Source: Acidimicrobiales bacterium
GTDB taxonomy: Bacteria > Actinomycetota > Acidimicrobiia > Acidimicrobiales > MedAcidi-G1
Length of the DNA: 64,000 bases
NCBI GenBank assembly: GCA_022452145.1
Contig: JAKURY010000002.1
Location: 124,001 to 188,000, forward strand
Reading direction: 5' to 3'
Shown: positions 1-8,741 of the stretch, one piece after another
Position numbering within the stretch: the first letter of the stretch is position 1
Layout: each line of letters starts with the position of its first letter
Notes under the pieces: generated by a model
The model's database searches: none
What the model was told of the DNA's origin: nothing
Seen by the model: only the letters and a program-made list of their open reading frames with translations
Position numbers and translations under genes: made by a program

Positions 1-759
1 GGCCTGTTCCTGCCCCAGCCCGTCGCCGGGGGCCCGTGGAACCCGGAGCTCCTGCACGGTGGCCCGGTCTCCGGGCTCCTGGCCCACCTGGTGGAGTTGG
101 TGCCGAGGCCGACCCCCGTGCGCACCTGTCGGCACACCGTCGACCTGATGCGGGGTGCCCCGCTGGCTCCACTACGGCCGGAGGTGGAGGTCCTTCGGGC
201 CGGACGACGCATCCAGGTCGTGCGGGCGTCGCTGTTCGACGGCGCCGTAGAGGTGGCCCGGTCGACCAGTCTGCGCATGCGGGTGGCCGAGGTCCCCAAC
301 CCGCTGGATCCAGCCCGGACCGCTCACGCGGAGGACGAGCCCCACCCGAAGCCGGCCACGTCGATGCTCCTTTCCATGACCGACGTCGGCCTTCCGGCCT
401 TTCTCCGGGCGGTCGAGTTCCGCCGCGAGGAGGAGTACCGGAGCGGGGCACCCGGGCTGGCCTGGCTGCGTATGCACAACACGATGGTCGCCGGGCATCC
501 GACCAGCGCCTTCGTCCGCCTGGCCACCCTGGCCGACATGGCGTCGATGGCCGCCCAGTACCTCGACCATGAGGAGTGGACGACCATCAACGCCGACCTG
601 AACGTCACGGCCTTCCGGGACCCGCTGGGCGACTGGATCGGCATCCGGGGCCTCCACAAGAACCACGGCGACGGAATCGGGCTCTCTGAGGCCGTGCTCT
701 ACGACCTGGGGGGTCGGGTCGGCCGGGCCACGGCCAGCATCCTCATCGAACCCCGCTGA
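1..759 (+). CDS. Acyl-CoA thioesterase-like protein (5' end outside window)
   Basis: The reading frame is open from the first base, so the start lies upstream; 252 codons are visible. Near the left edge is a LHGGPVSGLLAH segment typical of the first hot-dog domain of TesB-like thioesterases, and the C-terminal part (AFVRLATLADMAS, then WTTINADLNVTAFRDP) matches the second hot-dog domain. Family knowledge suggests hydrolysis of acyl-CoA thioesters; the substrate cannot be read from the sequence. It ends 75 bp before the next gene on the same strand. The family call is fairly secure, the function only general. Confidence 0.7.
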   Translation, partial: GLFLPQPVAGGPWNPELLHGGPVSGLLAHLVELVPRPTPVRTCRHTVDLMRGAPLAPLRPEVEVLRAGRRIQVVRASLFDGAVEVARSTSLRMRVAEVPNPLDPARTAHAEDEPHPKPATSMLLSMTDVGLPAFLRAVEFRREEEYRSGAPGLAWLRMHNTMVAGHPTSAFVRLATLADMASMAAQYLDHEEWTTINADLNVTAFRDPLGDWIGIRGLHKNHGDGIGLSEAVLYDLGGRVGRATASILIEPR

Positions 760-823
760 CCGGTAGCCGCCGGTTTGCGCCAGGTCGTCGGTCGGCTCCA
801 CGCTGGGGTGGACCGCGCAGCCG

Positions 824-829
824 AGGAGG
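824..829 (+). promoter_or_regulatory. Shine-Dalgarno site deciding the start at 835
   Basis: AGGAGG lies 5 nt before the GTG at 835. It favours this start over the upstream TTG at 775 and the downstream ATG at 886. Confidence 0.55.
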
Positions 830-834
830 CCCCG

Positions 835-1656
835 GTGGCACCACCCGACGATCCGAATCCTGCCCATACCGTACGGGTCGGCAGCATGCTGTACACCCTC
901 GTGGACCCGGACCCGGGCCACGAGGTGGCCTACAACCGGTGGTACGAGCGGGACCACTTCTACGGCGGCTGCATGACCGGCCCGTGGTGCTTCGCAGGCA
1001 GCCGGTGGGTGGCCACCCGGGAGCTCAAGGACCTGCGGTTCCCCACCGTCGGCAACTCGGTCAACGACCCGGTAGACCGGGGCTCGTACCTGGCCGTCTA
1101 CTGGGTCGAGGACGGCCACCACGACGACCACTTCGCATGGGGGGCCGACCAGGTGGTGAGGCTCTACCGGGCCGGCCGGGGCTTCCAGGAGCGACGCCAC
1201 GCCCACACGGTGTTGTACATGCACCGCTCGAACCGGTACCGGGACGCCGATCCGGTGCCGGCCGACGTGGCACTCGACCACCACTACGCGGCGCTGGCCA
1301 CCGTGGTCGTCGAGCCGGGCGAGGGCACGTCGGCTGACGACCTGGCTGCCTGGGTGGATGCCGAGGGCCTGCCGGGAGTGTTCGCAGACGGACCGGTGGC
1401 CTTGTGCGCCCAGTGGACCGCCGTGCCCCGCGACGAGATGACGAAGAACGCCCCCATGGACCTCGGCTCGCCGCCCATCGGGCCTGACGCCACCATGCAG
1501 CTGTTCTTCCTGGAGGAGGATCCCCGGACCTGTTGGGACCGGTTCGTGGACTACGCGGCCCGACTGGAGGCGTCGGGCCTCGGCCGGGTCACGTCGGCCG
1601 CACCGTTCTTCCGCACGGTGGTCGGCACCGACCGCTACGCAGACGAACTCTGGTAG
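835..1656 (+). CDS. Conserved protein with dimeric alpha/beta-barrel (EthD-like) character
   Basis: This is a 273-aa soluble protein with no signal peptide or membrane segment. The N-terminal part (MLYTLVDPDPGHE, then YNRWYERDHFYGG) resembles ferredoxin-like dimeric-barrel proteins of the EthD/DUF type that act on small hydrophobic substrates. A second, similarly sized half follows from about residue 140, so the protein may hold two such folds. I cannot name a substrate. The start is the GTG preceded by a strong Shine-Dalgarno site. It follows the thioesterase and converges on the F420 oxidoreductase; together they may be a small lipid or polyketide-type unit, which is inference. Confidence 0.5.
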   Translation: MAPPDDPNPAHTVRVGSMLYTLVDPDPGHEVAYNRWYERDHFYGGCMTGPWCFAGSRWVATRELKDLRFPTVGNSVNDPVDRGSYLAVYWVEDGHHDDHFAWGADQVVRLYRAGRGFQERRHAHTVLYMHRSNRYRDADPVPADVALDHHYAALATVVVEPGEGTSADDLAAWVDAEGLPGVFADGPVALCAQWTAVPRDEMTKNAPMDLGSPPIGPDATMQLFFLEEDPRTCWDRFVDYAARLEASGLGRVTSAAPFFRTVVGTDRYADELW

Positions 1657-1710
1657 GTCCGACGGCTCCGGAACAGGGCCCGGACGGTGGATGGGACGCA
1701 GGCCAGGGAA

Positions 1711-2643
1711 TCAGACGCCGGCCAGGGCGTCGACGACGGGTGCGAACTCGACCATGGAGTCCTCGTTGAGGCCGATGTAGGTCAGGCCCCACCGTTCCCG
1801 CCAGGCCAGCAGGGTCTCCACGCACTGCCCGATCGAGCCGATCAGCACGTGTGGTGAGGCCAGGGCGGCCTCGGCGTCCAGGCCCAGCGCCGGCGCCATG
1901 AGTTCGGCCAGGCCCACGGGGTCGTCGGTGATCTGGGACATGTGGACCCGAGTCTGGAGCTCGATGTCGTCGAACCGGTCACCGGCGGCGTCGTGGATCC
2001 AGCCCATCTTCTCGTCGGTGGCCTCGACGGTGGCCGAGGCACCTGCTCGCTGGTCGATCACGCCGGCGGCCATGTTGGCGTTCACGCCGACGATGTCGGC
2101 CACGCTTGCAGCCAGCGTGAGCATCTTGCGGCCCCCGCCGGCCAGCAGGAACGGTGGGTGGGGAGACTGGATGCACGTGGGCTGCCCGTCGTGGCCGCGC
2201 ACCCTGTAGTACTCGCCGTCGAAGTCGAACGGGCCCTCGTCGAAGCAGCGCCTCAGGACCTCTACGGCCTCGGCCAGGCGGGCGATGCGCACGCTCGGAC
2301 GGTCCAACCCTATGCCCGACTGGTCGTAGTCGGTGGTCTTCCAGCCGGCGCCCAGGCCCAACTCCAGGCGGCCGTCGGACAGCAGGTCCAGCGTCGCGGC
2401 CTGCTTGGCAAGGAAGAGCGGGTGCCGGAAGTCGTTGCCCAGGACGAGGGTGGTGAGGCGCAGGTCGCGGGTGGCCTCGGCCGTCACGGCCAGGGCGATG
2501 AGCGGGGCCATCTCGGCATCCAGGTGGTCCGAGACCGAGAGGGCGGAGTAGCCGAGGTCCTCGGCCCGTCGGCCGATCTCGCGCCATTCGGCGGCCGGAC
2601 GCGGCGCCGAGGCCTGCACGCTGAACCGGAAGGAACGAACCAT
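1711..2643 (-). CDS. LLM-class F420-dependent oxidoreductase
   Basis: The 310-aa protein has the luciferase-like monooxygenase barrel: an N-terminal SVSDHL segment, a central LGLGAGWKTTDYDQSGI segment and a late LIGSIGQCVETL. This arrangement matches the actinobacterial F420-dependent subfamily (TIGR03621-like) rather than FMN luciferases. It probably performs a hydride transfer using reduced F420; the substrate is unknown. The ATG at 2643 is preferred to an upstream start at 2709, because a TATGGT -10 box lies 8 nt before it, giving a leaderless message. It is divergent from pcrA, with about 80 bp between the starts. Confidence 0.8.
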   Translation of the reverse strand: MVRSFRFSVQASAPRPAAEWREIGRRAEDLGYSALSVSDHLDAEMAPLIALAVTAEATRDLRLTTLVLGNDFRHPLFLAKQAATLDLLSDGRLELGLGAGWKTTDYDQSGIGLDRPSVRIARLAEAVEVLRRCFDEGPFDFDGEYYRVRGHDGQPTCIQSPHPPFLLAGGGRKMLTLAASVADIVGVNANMAAGVIDQRAGASATVEATDEKMGWIHDAAGDRFDDIELQTRVHMSQITDDPVGLAELMAPALGLDAEAALASPHVLIGSIGQCVETLLAWRERWGLTYIGLNEDSMVEFAPVVDALAGV

Positions 2644-2651
2644 GACCGGCC

Positions 2652-2657
2652 ACCATA
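2652..2657 (-). promoter_or_regulatory. -10 box TATGGT, leaderless promoter of the F420 oxidoreductase
   Basis: On the minus strand TATGGT ends 8 nt before the ATG at 2643, so transcription should begin at or next to the start codon. No consensus -35 is visible. Confidence 0.5.
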
Positions 2658-2712
2658 CGCCACGGCGGGGAACCGGTCCGACGCTGCCCCGGGGCCCGTC
2701 GTCGGCCACCGG

Positions 2713-2718
2713 TAGGGT
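2713..2718 (+). promoter_or_regulatory. -10 box TAGGGT, leaderless promoter of pcrA
   Basis: TAGGGT is followed by 7 nt and then the ATG at 2726. This spacing places the transcription start on the start codon. Confidence 0.55.
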
Positions 2719-2725
2719 GCGCCCG

Positions 2726-5077
2726 ATGGCTCCCTCAGACCCGGATCCCGTGCAGACCGACGTGTTCAGCGGCCCGGTCGACGGCCTGGAGGACGGCTTG
2801 AACCCCGCTCAGGTGGACGCCGTGACCCACCCCACGGGCCCCCTCCTGGTGGTGGCCGGTGCCGGGTCGGGCAAGACCCGGGTCCTGACCCGCCGGATCG
2901 CCCACCTGATCGCCGACCGGGGGGTCTCGCCGTTTGCCATCCTGGCCATCACCTTCACCAACAAGGCAGCCGGCGAGATGAAGGAACGGGTGGCGGCGCT
3001 CGTCGGCCCCGTCGCACACCGCATGTGGGTGTCCACCTTCCATTCGGCGTGCGTCCGGATCTTGCGCCGCGATGCCGGGCTCCTGGGGTTTCCGACCCGG
3101 TTCAGCATCTACGATCAGGCCGATGCGGTCCGCCTCACCGGCTACGTCGTCCGCGACCTGGACCTCGACGCCAAGCGGTTCCCGGCCAGGGCCGTGCACG
3201 CCTCGATATCCGCCGCCAAGAACGAGGGGCGGTCGGCCGCCGACTACGCCGAGCATGCCACTGGGCCTTTCGGGGAGCGCATTGGCCAGGTCTTCACCGA
3301 GTACCAGGCCCGCCTGCTGGGGGCCGGGGCGATGGACTTCGACGACCTGCTGGGCAACGCCGTACTCCTGTTCCGAAGGCACCCCGACGTTCTGGACGGC
3401 TACCGCCGACGCTTCCAGCACGTGCTGGTCGACGAGTACCAGGACACCAACCGGGTCCAGAACGACCTGGTGATGCAGTTGGGCGCAGCCCACCGGAACG
3501 TGTGCGTGGTCGGCGACAGCGACCAGTCGATCTACCGGTTCCGGGGCGCCGACATTCGCAACATCCTTGAGTTCGAGCGGACGTTCCCTGATGCCACGGT
3601 CGTGGTGCTGGACCAGAACTACCGGTCCACCCAGACCATCCTGGATGCGGCCAACGCCGTCATCACGAAGAACCCGGACCGCCAGCCGAAGGAGCTCTGG
3701 ACCGATGCCGGTCCGGGCGACCGGATCGTCCGCTTCCGTGCCGACGACGAGGTGGATGAGGCCCGCTGGGTCGTCGAACGGCTCCGGTCCCTGCACGGCG
3801 AGGGTCGTAGGTGGTCCGACCTGGCCGTCTTCTACCGGACCAATGCACAGAGTCGGGCCATCGAGGAGCAGTTGGTGCGCCTCGGCGTCCCGTACCGGGT
3901 GGTGGGCGGCACCCGCTTCTACGACCGGCGTGAGGTCCGTGACGCCATGGCCTACCTGAAGCTGGCCGCCAATCCGGCTGACGAGGTGGCGGCCAGGCGG
4001 ATCCTGAACGTGCCGAAGCGCGGCGTGGGCGACACCTCCGTGACGAGGGTCGACGAGCGGGCGGCGGCGGCGGGTATCGGCTTCGTGGACGCCCTCCGAC
4101 AGGCCGAGGAGTTCGGCGTGTCCGGTCGTGCCGCGGCCGGGATCCGGTCCTTCCTGGACCTCGTGGACCACCTGGCAACCATCGTGGACGACGGTCCGGC
4201 CACCGTGCTTGCGGCGGCCCTCGACCGCTCCGGCTACCTGGACGACCTGCGGGCCGAGCACACGATCGAGGCCGAGGGGCGGTTGGAGAACCTGGCGGAG
4301 CTGGTAGGCGCAGCCTCCGAGTTCGACTCGGTGGACGACTTCCTCGAGCGGGTCGGCCTCGTGGCCGACACCGACGAATTGCCCGACGAATCCGATGACG
4401 CCGGACAGGTGGTCCTCATGACCATGCACGCCGCCAAGGGCCTGGAGTATCCGGTGGTCTTCGTGGTCGGCATGGAGGACGGCGTGTTCCCCCACCTCCG
4501 TGCCCTCGGCGACCCCGAAGAGTTGGAAGAGGAGCGCCGGCTGGCCTACGTGGGGATCACCCGGGCCCGCGAGAGCCTGTTCCTCTGCCACGCATGGAGT
4601 CGGATGTTGCACGGCCAGACCCAGTACAACCCGCCCAGCCGGTTCCTGGACGAGATCCCGTCGGACCTCATGGTCGACGCCGAGGGCAGCCGGAAGGCCG
4701 GTCGCCGGGGCGACGGGTGGAGACCCGACGCCTGGGGTGGCGGCGGTCGTCGGTCCCCGGGTGGTTCGTCGTCGCGTGGCGACTGGTTCGACCCGGTTCC
4801 GCCGCGCCACGACGGGCCTTCGGGGTCCGGGGCCGAGCCGGAGGGCGTCGTGTTCGGCGGCGGTTCGCCCCGGACCCCGGGGCCGTCGTCGACGATGGCC
4901 CACGAACTCGGCCTGGAACCCGGCGATGACGTGGTCCACCGGGCATGGGGCGACGGGGTCGTGCTGTCGGTGACCGGCGATGGTGACCGGGCCGAGGCGG
5001 TGGTCCGCTTCGCCAGCAGGGGCGAGAAGCGGCTCCTGCTGGCCTGGGCTCCCCTGGAGCGACCCGAAGGTGCCTGA
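2726..5077 (+). CDS. pcrA: ATP-dependent DNA helicase PcrA/UvrD
   Basis: This 783-aa superfamily 1A helicase should unwind DNA 3'-to-5' in nucleotide excision repair, replication restart and removal of recombination filaments. Walker A GAGSGKT is at about residue 45, the VDEYQDTN Walker B/DEXQ box near 235, GDSDQSIYRFRGAD near 260, QNYRS near 297, MHAAKGLEYPVVF near 568 and GITRARESL near 610. A glycine/arginine-rich linker (about 655-730) precedes a C-terminal segment beginning with GDDVVHRAWGDGVV, the Tudor-like RNA-polymerase-binding module typical of PcrA. The start at 2726 fits the -10 box just upstream and removes 28 implausible residues of a longer frame. Confidence 0.95.
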   Translation: MAPSDPDPVQTDVFSGPVDGLEDGLNPAQVDAVTHPTGPLLVVAGAGSGKTRVLTRRIAHLIADRGVSPFAILAITFTNKAAGEMKERVAALVGPVAHRMWVSTFHSACVRILRRDAGLLGFPTRFSIYDQADAVRLTGYVVRDLDLDAKRFPARAVHASISAAKNEGRSAADYAEHATGPFGERIGQVFTEYQARLLGAGAMDFDDLLGNAVLLFRRHPDVLDGYRRRFQHVLVDEYQDTNRVQNDLVMQLGAAHRNVCVVGDSDQSIYRFRGADIRNILEFERTFPDATVVVLDQNYRSTQTILDAANAVITKNPDRQPKELWTDAGPGDRIVRFRADDEVDEARWVVERLRSLHGEGRRWSDLAVFYRTNAQSRAIEEQLVRLGVPYRVVGGTRFYDRREVRDAMAYLKLAANPADEVAARRILNVPKRGVGDTSVTRVDERAAAAGIGFVDALRQAEEFGVSGRAAAGIRSFLDLVDHLATIVDDGPATVLAAALDRSGYLDDLRAEHTIEAEGRLENLAELVGAASEFDSVDDFLERVGLVADTDELPDESDDAGQVVLMTMHAAKGLEYPVVFVVGMEDGVFPHLRALGDPEELEEERRLAYVGITRARESLFLCHAWSRMLHGQTQYNPPSRFLDEIPSDLMVDAEGSRKAGRRGDGWRPDAWGGGGRRSPGGSSSRGDWFDPVPPRHDGPSGSGAEPEGVVFGGGSPRTPGPSSTMAHELGLEPGDDVVHRAWGDGVVLSVTGDGDRAEAVVRFASRGEKRLLLAWAPLERPEGA

Positions 5078-5129
5078 ACGGCCCCCTGTTCGGCCCGGGT
5101 GGGCGGTCCGGTGCGCCGGTCGCGGCCGT

Positions 5130-5135
5130 TACGCT
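5130..5135 (+). promoter_or_regulatory. Possible -10 box (TACGCT) upstream of tRNA-Thr(CGT)
   Basis: TACGCT lies 33 nt before the mature tRNA 5' end and would start a short precursor leader. No convincing -35 element is present, so this is weak. Confidence 0.3.
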
Positions 5136-5145
5136 TCCCCGGTGG

Positions 5146-5163
5146 CCGGCCCCGTGGGGCCGG
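5146..5163 (+). terminator. Hairpin between pcrA and tRNA-Thr
   Basis: CCGGCCC and GGGCCGG form a perfect 7-bp stem around a CGTG loop, followed by only two T residues. It could end the pcrA transcript, but the short T-run and the tRNA 6 nt downstream leave its role uncertain. Confidence 0.35.
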
Positions 5164-5168
5164 TTCCG

Positions 5169-5241
5169 GCCCGTGTAGCTCAGTCGGAAGAGCGATTCAC
5201 TCGTAATGAATAGGTCCGGGGTTCGATTCCCCGCGCGGGCT
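5169..5241 (+). tRNA. tRNA-Thr (anticodon CGT)
   Basis: The 73 nt fold into a full cloverleaf. The acceptor stem pairs GCCCGTG with CGCGGGC, the D-arm is GCTC...GAGC, the anticodon stem pairs ATTCA with TGAAT around loop CTCGTAA (anticodon CGT), and the T-arm pairs CGGGG with CCCCG around TTCGATT. CCA is not encoded; the discriminator base is T. Confidence 0.95.
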
Positions 5242-5298
5242 CGCTCAGAGACCACCCGTTCCACACGGTTCCGTGCCGACGTGGGATGACCGACCCCC

Positions 5299-5304
5299 TA
5301 GGAT
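5299..5304 (+). promoter_or_regulatory. -10 box TAGGAT, leaderless promoter of the 44-aa gene
   Basis: TAGGAT is followed by 7 nt and the ATG at 5312. The match to the spacing of other leaderless genes here is the main evidence that the tiny reading frame is expressed. Confidence 0.5.
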
Positions 5305-5311
5305 CCCCCGC

Positions 5312-5446
5312 ATGAACGTGCTCGCAGGCGTCATCTGGCACTACTGGATGGCCGTACCGCTGGCGGTGGGCGGCGTCGCCCTCACCGTGGCGACCGTGGT
5401 CGGCTACTTCCAGAAGGTCTCGTCCACCCGCTACCCGAAGCGCTGA
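5312..5446 (+). CDS. Small single-pass membrane protein, 44 aa
   Basis: The reading frame starts MNVLAGVIWHYWMAVPLAVG, continues with a hydrophobic helix through about residue 32 and ends in a basic tail (KVSSTRYPKR). This is one membrane span with the positive charges probably cytoplasmic. It sits between tRNA-Thr and the metalloprotease gene and has a -10 box 7 nt before its ATG. I do not recognise a family. Similar tiny membrane proteins beside this metalloprotease may exist in related genomes, but I cannot verify that here. Confidence 0.55.
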   Translation: MNVLAGVIWHYWMAVPLAVGGVALTVATVVGYFQKVSSTRYPKR

Positions 5447-5477
5447 GCCCTCCGCCGGTGCCGTCAGGCGGCCGCGG

Positions 5478-6566
5478 ATGCACACGATGAACGAATCGTT
5501 CGTCGACTGGGATTTGGCCGAGAGGGTCGCCATCCGGGTAGCCGACCGGGCTCCGTTCGGTGGTGCCCACCACCTCGACGGTCTGACCGCCGAGTTCGAC
5601 GGCCACACGGCGCGCGCCGAGGACCTGGTCGCCGCCACCACGGGCCTCCGGGCGCTGACCGGTGATGCCCGGGCCCGTGTCGTCGGGCGGACCGACTGGA
5701 TCCGGGCCAACCTGGCTTCCCTGCAGCGCCTGCTGCGCCCGCTCATCGCAAGGATGGCCGAGGACCCCGACGAGGGGCCGTCGTCGGTCACCGCCCGGGT
5801 GGGTGCCGTCGAGCTGGGGGCCATGCTGGGCTGGATGTCCACCCGGGTACTGGGCCAGTACGACCTGCTGGTGCTGGAGGACGAGGCCGCTGAGGACCAG
5901 GACATCGTGTACTACGTCGGTCCCAACCTCGTGGCCCTCGAACGCCGCTACGCCTTCCACGCTCCCGACTTCCACCTATGGCTGGCCCTCCACGAGGTGA
6001 CCCACCGTGCCCAGTTCATGGGCGTGCCGTGGATGCGGGAGCACTACCTGGGCCTGGTGGGCTCGCTCCTGGACGGCGCCGAGTCGGAGTCGTTCGACCT
6101 GGTGGCCGCCCTGCGATCCATGGCCGCAAGGCGCCGGTCGGACGGTCAGGAGTCCGGCGGTGGGGTGTTGGGTGCCATCTCGTCCCCCGAGCAGCAGGCC
6201 ACCATGGATCGCATCGCGGGACTCATGAGCCTGCTGGAGGGCCACGGCGACGTCACCATGGGCAGGGCCGGTGATGGCGTAGTCACCGGTGCCGACCGGT
6301 TCGCCCGGGTGATGGCCGACCGCAGGCGTTCCGGCTCCGGGGTCACGAAGTTGTTCCAGCGCCTGGTCGGCCTGGAGGCCAAGCTGGCCCAGTACGCACA
6401 GGGCGAGGCGTTCATCGCCGCCGTGGAGGCCCATGGTGGCACTGGGCTCCTGGACCGGGTCTGGGAGGATCCGGGCCACCTGCCGGACCTGGCCGAGATC
6501 CGTGAGCCCGGCCTGTGGATCGGCCGGATGGCGCCGCGCCCGGTAGCCGAGCCGGCGGCCGGTTGA
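5478..6566 (+). CDS. Zinc-dependent metalloprotease family protein (F420-associated)
   Basis: The 362-aa protein carries the zincin signature LHEVTHRAQF around residue 171, giving an HExxH-type metal site, within the actinobacterial 'putative hydrolase / coenzyme F420 biosynthesis associated' family. An ATG start at 5478 gives MHTMNESFVDWDLAERVA, the usual family N-terminus. The substrate is not known; the link to F420 is a genome co-occurrence rather than a demonstrated role. Its stop overlaps the likely tilS start by 4 bp, and this order (metalloprotease-tilS-hpt) is common in actinobacteria. Confidence 0.8.
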   Translation: MHTMNESFVDWDLAERVAIRVADRAPFGGAHHLDGLTAEFDGHTARAEDLVAATTGLRALTGDARARVVGRTDWIRANLASLQRLLRPLIARMAEDPDEGPSSVTARVGAVELGAMLGWMSTRVLGQYDLLVLEDEAAEDQDIVYYVGPNLVALERRYAFHAPDFHLWLALHEVTHRAQFMGVPWMREHYLGLVGSLLDGAESESFDLVAALRSMAARRRSDGQESGGGVLGAISSPEQQATMDRIAGLMSLLEGHGDVTMGRAGDGVVTGADRFARVMADRRRSGSGVTKLFQRLVGLEAKLAQYAQGEAFIAAVEAHGGTGLLDRVWEDPGHLPDLAEIREPGLWIGRMAPRPVAEPAAG

Positions 6567-7477
6567 CGGCGGTCGTGGTGGCGTCGGAACAGACCTCTGC
6601 GGTCGGCGGTGTCCTACCCGTCGAATTGCTGGAGCGGTGCACGTTTCCCTCGCCCGGCACGGAGGTGGACTGTGCCGTCTCCGGCGGACCCGACTCCACG
6701 GCCCTGCTGGTGCTGGCCGTCGAGGCGGGGCTCGTGGTCACCGCCTGGCATGTGGACCACGGCCTGCGGTCCGGGTCGTCGGCCGAGGGCGCGCTGGTCG
6801 CCCGGATCGCGGACGACCTGGGAGCGACGGCGCTGTGCGTGGAGGCACCGGTGGCCGACGGCCCGAACCTCGAGGCCCGTGCCCGTGATGCCCGGCGGGC
6901 CGTCCTGCCCGTCGGGGTCCTGACCGGTCACACCGCCGACGACCAGGCCGAGACGGTGCTGGTGAACCTGCTCCGGGGTGCCGGCGTCCCCGGGGCCGCC
7001 GGAATCGGTGCACCGGATCGCCGGCCGCTGCTGGCGCTGCGGCGCCATGAGACCCGGGCCCTCTGCCGGGTCGTCGGCCTCGAACCCCTCTCGGACCCCA
7101 TGAACGACGACCCCCGGTTCGTCCGCAACCGCATCCGCCACGAGGTGCTGCCGCTGCTGGCCGACGTGTCGGGACGAGACCCCGTACCGTTGCTGGCACG
7201 TCATGCCATGCGTGCCACCGAGGCCACCGACCTGCTGGCCGGCCTGGTTGCCGACGTCGATCCGACCGACGTCCGGGCACTTGCCGACCTGCCCGACGAC
7301 CTGGTGCGCCTGGCCCTGCGTGGCTGGCTGACGCTCGAGGCCGGTGGTCGCCCGCCGGACGCCGCGTCGGTCGACAGGGTGCTCGACGTGGTGCGGGGCC
7401 GGATCCGGGCGACCCAGGTGGTCGGCGGGCATCGGGTGGCCCGTTCGGCGGGTCGTCTCTCACATGGGCACCGCTAG
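6563..7477 (+). CDS. tilS: tRNA(Ile)-lysidine synthetase
   Basis: The protein modifies C34 of the CAU-anticodon tRNA-Ile to lysidine using ATP and lysine. The N-type PP-loop motif SGGPDST is near residue 39, followed by AWHVDHGLR, GHTADDQAETVL and DDPRFVRNRIRHEVLPLL, all diagnostic of TilS. At about 304 aa it is short: the catalytic and helical domains are present, but the C-terminal tRNA-binding domains of the E. coli type are missing, as is usual in actinobacteria. The start is uncertain. TTG at 6563 overlaps the previous stop by 4 bp, while GTG at 6575 or 6578 is also possible. The coupling favours 6563. Confidence 0.88.
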   Translation: MTAVVVASEQTSAVGGVLPVELLERCTFPSPGTEVDCAVSGGPDSTALLVLAVEAGLVVTAWHVDHGLRSGSSAEGALVARIADDLGATALCVEAPVADGPNLEARARDARRAVLPVGVLTGHTADDQAETVLVNLLRGAGVPGAAGIGAPDRRPLLALRRHETRALCRVVGLEPLSDPMNDDPRFVRNRIRHEVLPLLADVSGRDPVPLLARHAMRATEATDLLAGLVADVDPTDVRALADLPDDLVRLALRGWLTLEAGGRPPDAASVDRVLDVVRGRIRATQVVGGHRVARSAGRLSHGHR

Positions 7478-7480
7478 GGT
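7475..7480 (+). promoter_or_regulatory. -10 box TAGGGT, leaderless promoter of hpt
   Basis: TAGGGT overlaps the tilS stop and is followed by 7 nt and the ATG at 7488. It supports that ATG over the in-frame ATG at 7464. Confidence 0.55.
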
Positions 7481-7487
7481 CGCGGCC

Positions 7488-8078
7488 ATGGCCAACGACC
7501 AACGCGCGTCCCTGTCGTCCGACGGGTACGCGGCCGGCCGGCTCCTCATATCCGAGGAGGACCTCCAGGCACGGATCCGGGCCCTAGGTCGGGAGATCAC
7601 CACCGACTACGCCGGCCGGGCCCCGCTGCTCGTCGGCGTGCTCAAGGGTGCGTTCATGTTCATGAGCGACCTGGCGAGGGCCATCGACCTCCCCGTGGAG
7701 TTCGACTTCATGGCCGTGTCGTCCTACGGGCACTCCACCCGTTCATCGGGGGTGGTCCGCATCGTCAAGGACCTGGATCTGGATCTTGCCGATCGCGATG
7801 TCATCATCGTTGAGGACATCATCGACAGCGGCCTGACGCTGAACTACCTCCGTCGCAACCTGCTGGCCCGCAACCCGGCCAGCCTCGAGGTCTGCGCCCT
7901 GCTGGTGCGCGAGAACCATCGGATGGACGGGTCGATCCTCCGCTACGAGGGCTTCAGGGTCCCGTCCGACTTCCTGGTCGGTTACGGGCTGGATGTCAAC
8001 GAGCGGTTCCGGAACCTGCCCGACATCCGGGTGGTGGCCAGCGCGCCCGACGCCGACGCCGACGGTGGGGCGTCGTGA
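7488..8078 (+). CDS. hpt: Hypoxanthine phosphoribosyltransferase
   Basis: The 196-aa purine-salvage enzyme transfers ribose-5-phosphate from PRPP to hypoxanthine or guanine. The PRPP-binding loop [13 protein letters not shown] is at about residues 105-117, preceded by [16 protein letters not shown] and the flexible-loop [11 protein letters not shown], all standard HPRT motifs. The ATG at 7488 is fixed by a -10 box 7 nt upstream. The stop overlaps the folE start by 4 bp. In many actinobacteria ftsH follows hpt, but here folE follows directly. Confidence 0.93.
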   Translation: MANDQRASLSSDGYAAGRLLISEEDLQARIRALGREITTDYAGRAPLLVGVLKGAFMFMSDLARAIDLPVEFDFMAVSSYGHSTRSSGVVRIVKDLDLDLADRDVIIVEDIIDSGLTLNYLRRNLLARNPASLEVCALLVRENHRMDGSILRYEGFRVPSDFLVGYGLDVNERFRNLPDIRVVASAPDADADGGAS

Positions 8079-8683
8079 GCGGGCCGCCACCGGACGAGGC
8101 CGTGGACTTCACGGTCGACCTGGACCGGATCGAGGCCGCGGTGTCCGAGATCCTCGTGGCCATCGGCGAGGACCCGACCCGCGACGGGCTGCGGGATACA
8201 CCGACCCGGGTGGCCCGCATGTACTCCGAGGTGTGCAGTGGCCTCCACGAGGATCCGGCCGACCACCTCGTCAAGAAGTTCGACGTCGACCACGACGAGA
8301 TGGTCATGGTCCGCGACGTTCCCATCTACTCGCTCTGCGAGCACCACCTCCTGCCGTTCTTCGGTGTGGCCCACGTGGCCTACATACCGCAGAAGGGCGG
8401 CATGATCACCGGCCTCTCCAAGTTGACCCGCCTCGTCGAGGGCTACTCCCGACGCCTGCAGGTCCAGGAGCGCCTGACCTCGCAGGTGGCCAGTGCCATC
8501 CAGCGCACCCTCGACCCGCAGGGCACCCTGGTGGTGATCGAGGCGGAGCACCTCTGCATGTCGATGCGGGGCGTCAGAAAGCCAGGGGCGGTCACGGTCA
8601 CCTCGGCCGTCCACGGGGTGTTCCGCGACGAGGTATCCACACGCCTCGAGGCAATGAGGTTCATCGAAGGCCATCGACACTGA
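8075..8683 (+). CDS. folE: GTP cyclohydrolase I
   Basis: This 202-aa enzyme converts GTP to 7,8-dihydroneopterin triphosphate, the first step of folate synthesis. Visible motifs are the zinc-binding [10 protein letters not shown] near residue 88, the substrate loop [23 protein letters not shown], and the second zinc ligand in [12 protein letters not shown] near residue 160. The GTG start overlaps the hpt stop (GTGA), indicating translational coupling. It begins the folate block folE-folP-(phosphatase-like)-folB-folK. Confidence 0.95.
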   Translation: MSGPPPDEAVDFTVDLDRIEAAVSEILVAIGEDPTRDGLRDTPTRVARMYSEVCSGLHEDPADHLVKKFDVDHDEMVMVRDVPIYSLCEHHLLPFFGVAHVAYIPQKGGMITGLSKLTRLVEGYSRRLQVQERLTSQVASAIQRTLDPQGTLVVIEAEHLCMSMRGVRKPGAVTVTSAVHGVFRDEVSTRLEAMRFIEGHRH

Positions 8684-8729
8684 TCCAGAGGTGCCGTCGG
8701 TTCTTCGAGGGCTGGTTTCCGGTCGCCGT

Positions 8730-8735
8730 TAGGGT
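8730..8735 (+). promoter_or_regulatory. -10 box TAGGGT, leaderless promoter of folP
   Basis: TAGGGT is followed by 6 nt and the ATG at 8742, so folP can be transcribed separately from folE. Confidence 0.5.
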
Positions 8736-8741
8736 CGGTCC

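Noticed and set aside
2735-4939. Very long open frame on the strand opposite pcrA
   Set aside because: High GC content opens antisense frames; it has no family motif and lies entirely under a clear helicase gene.
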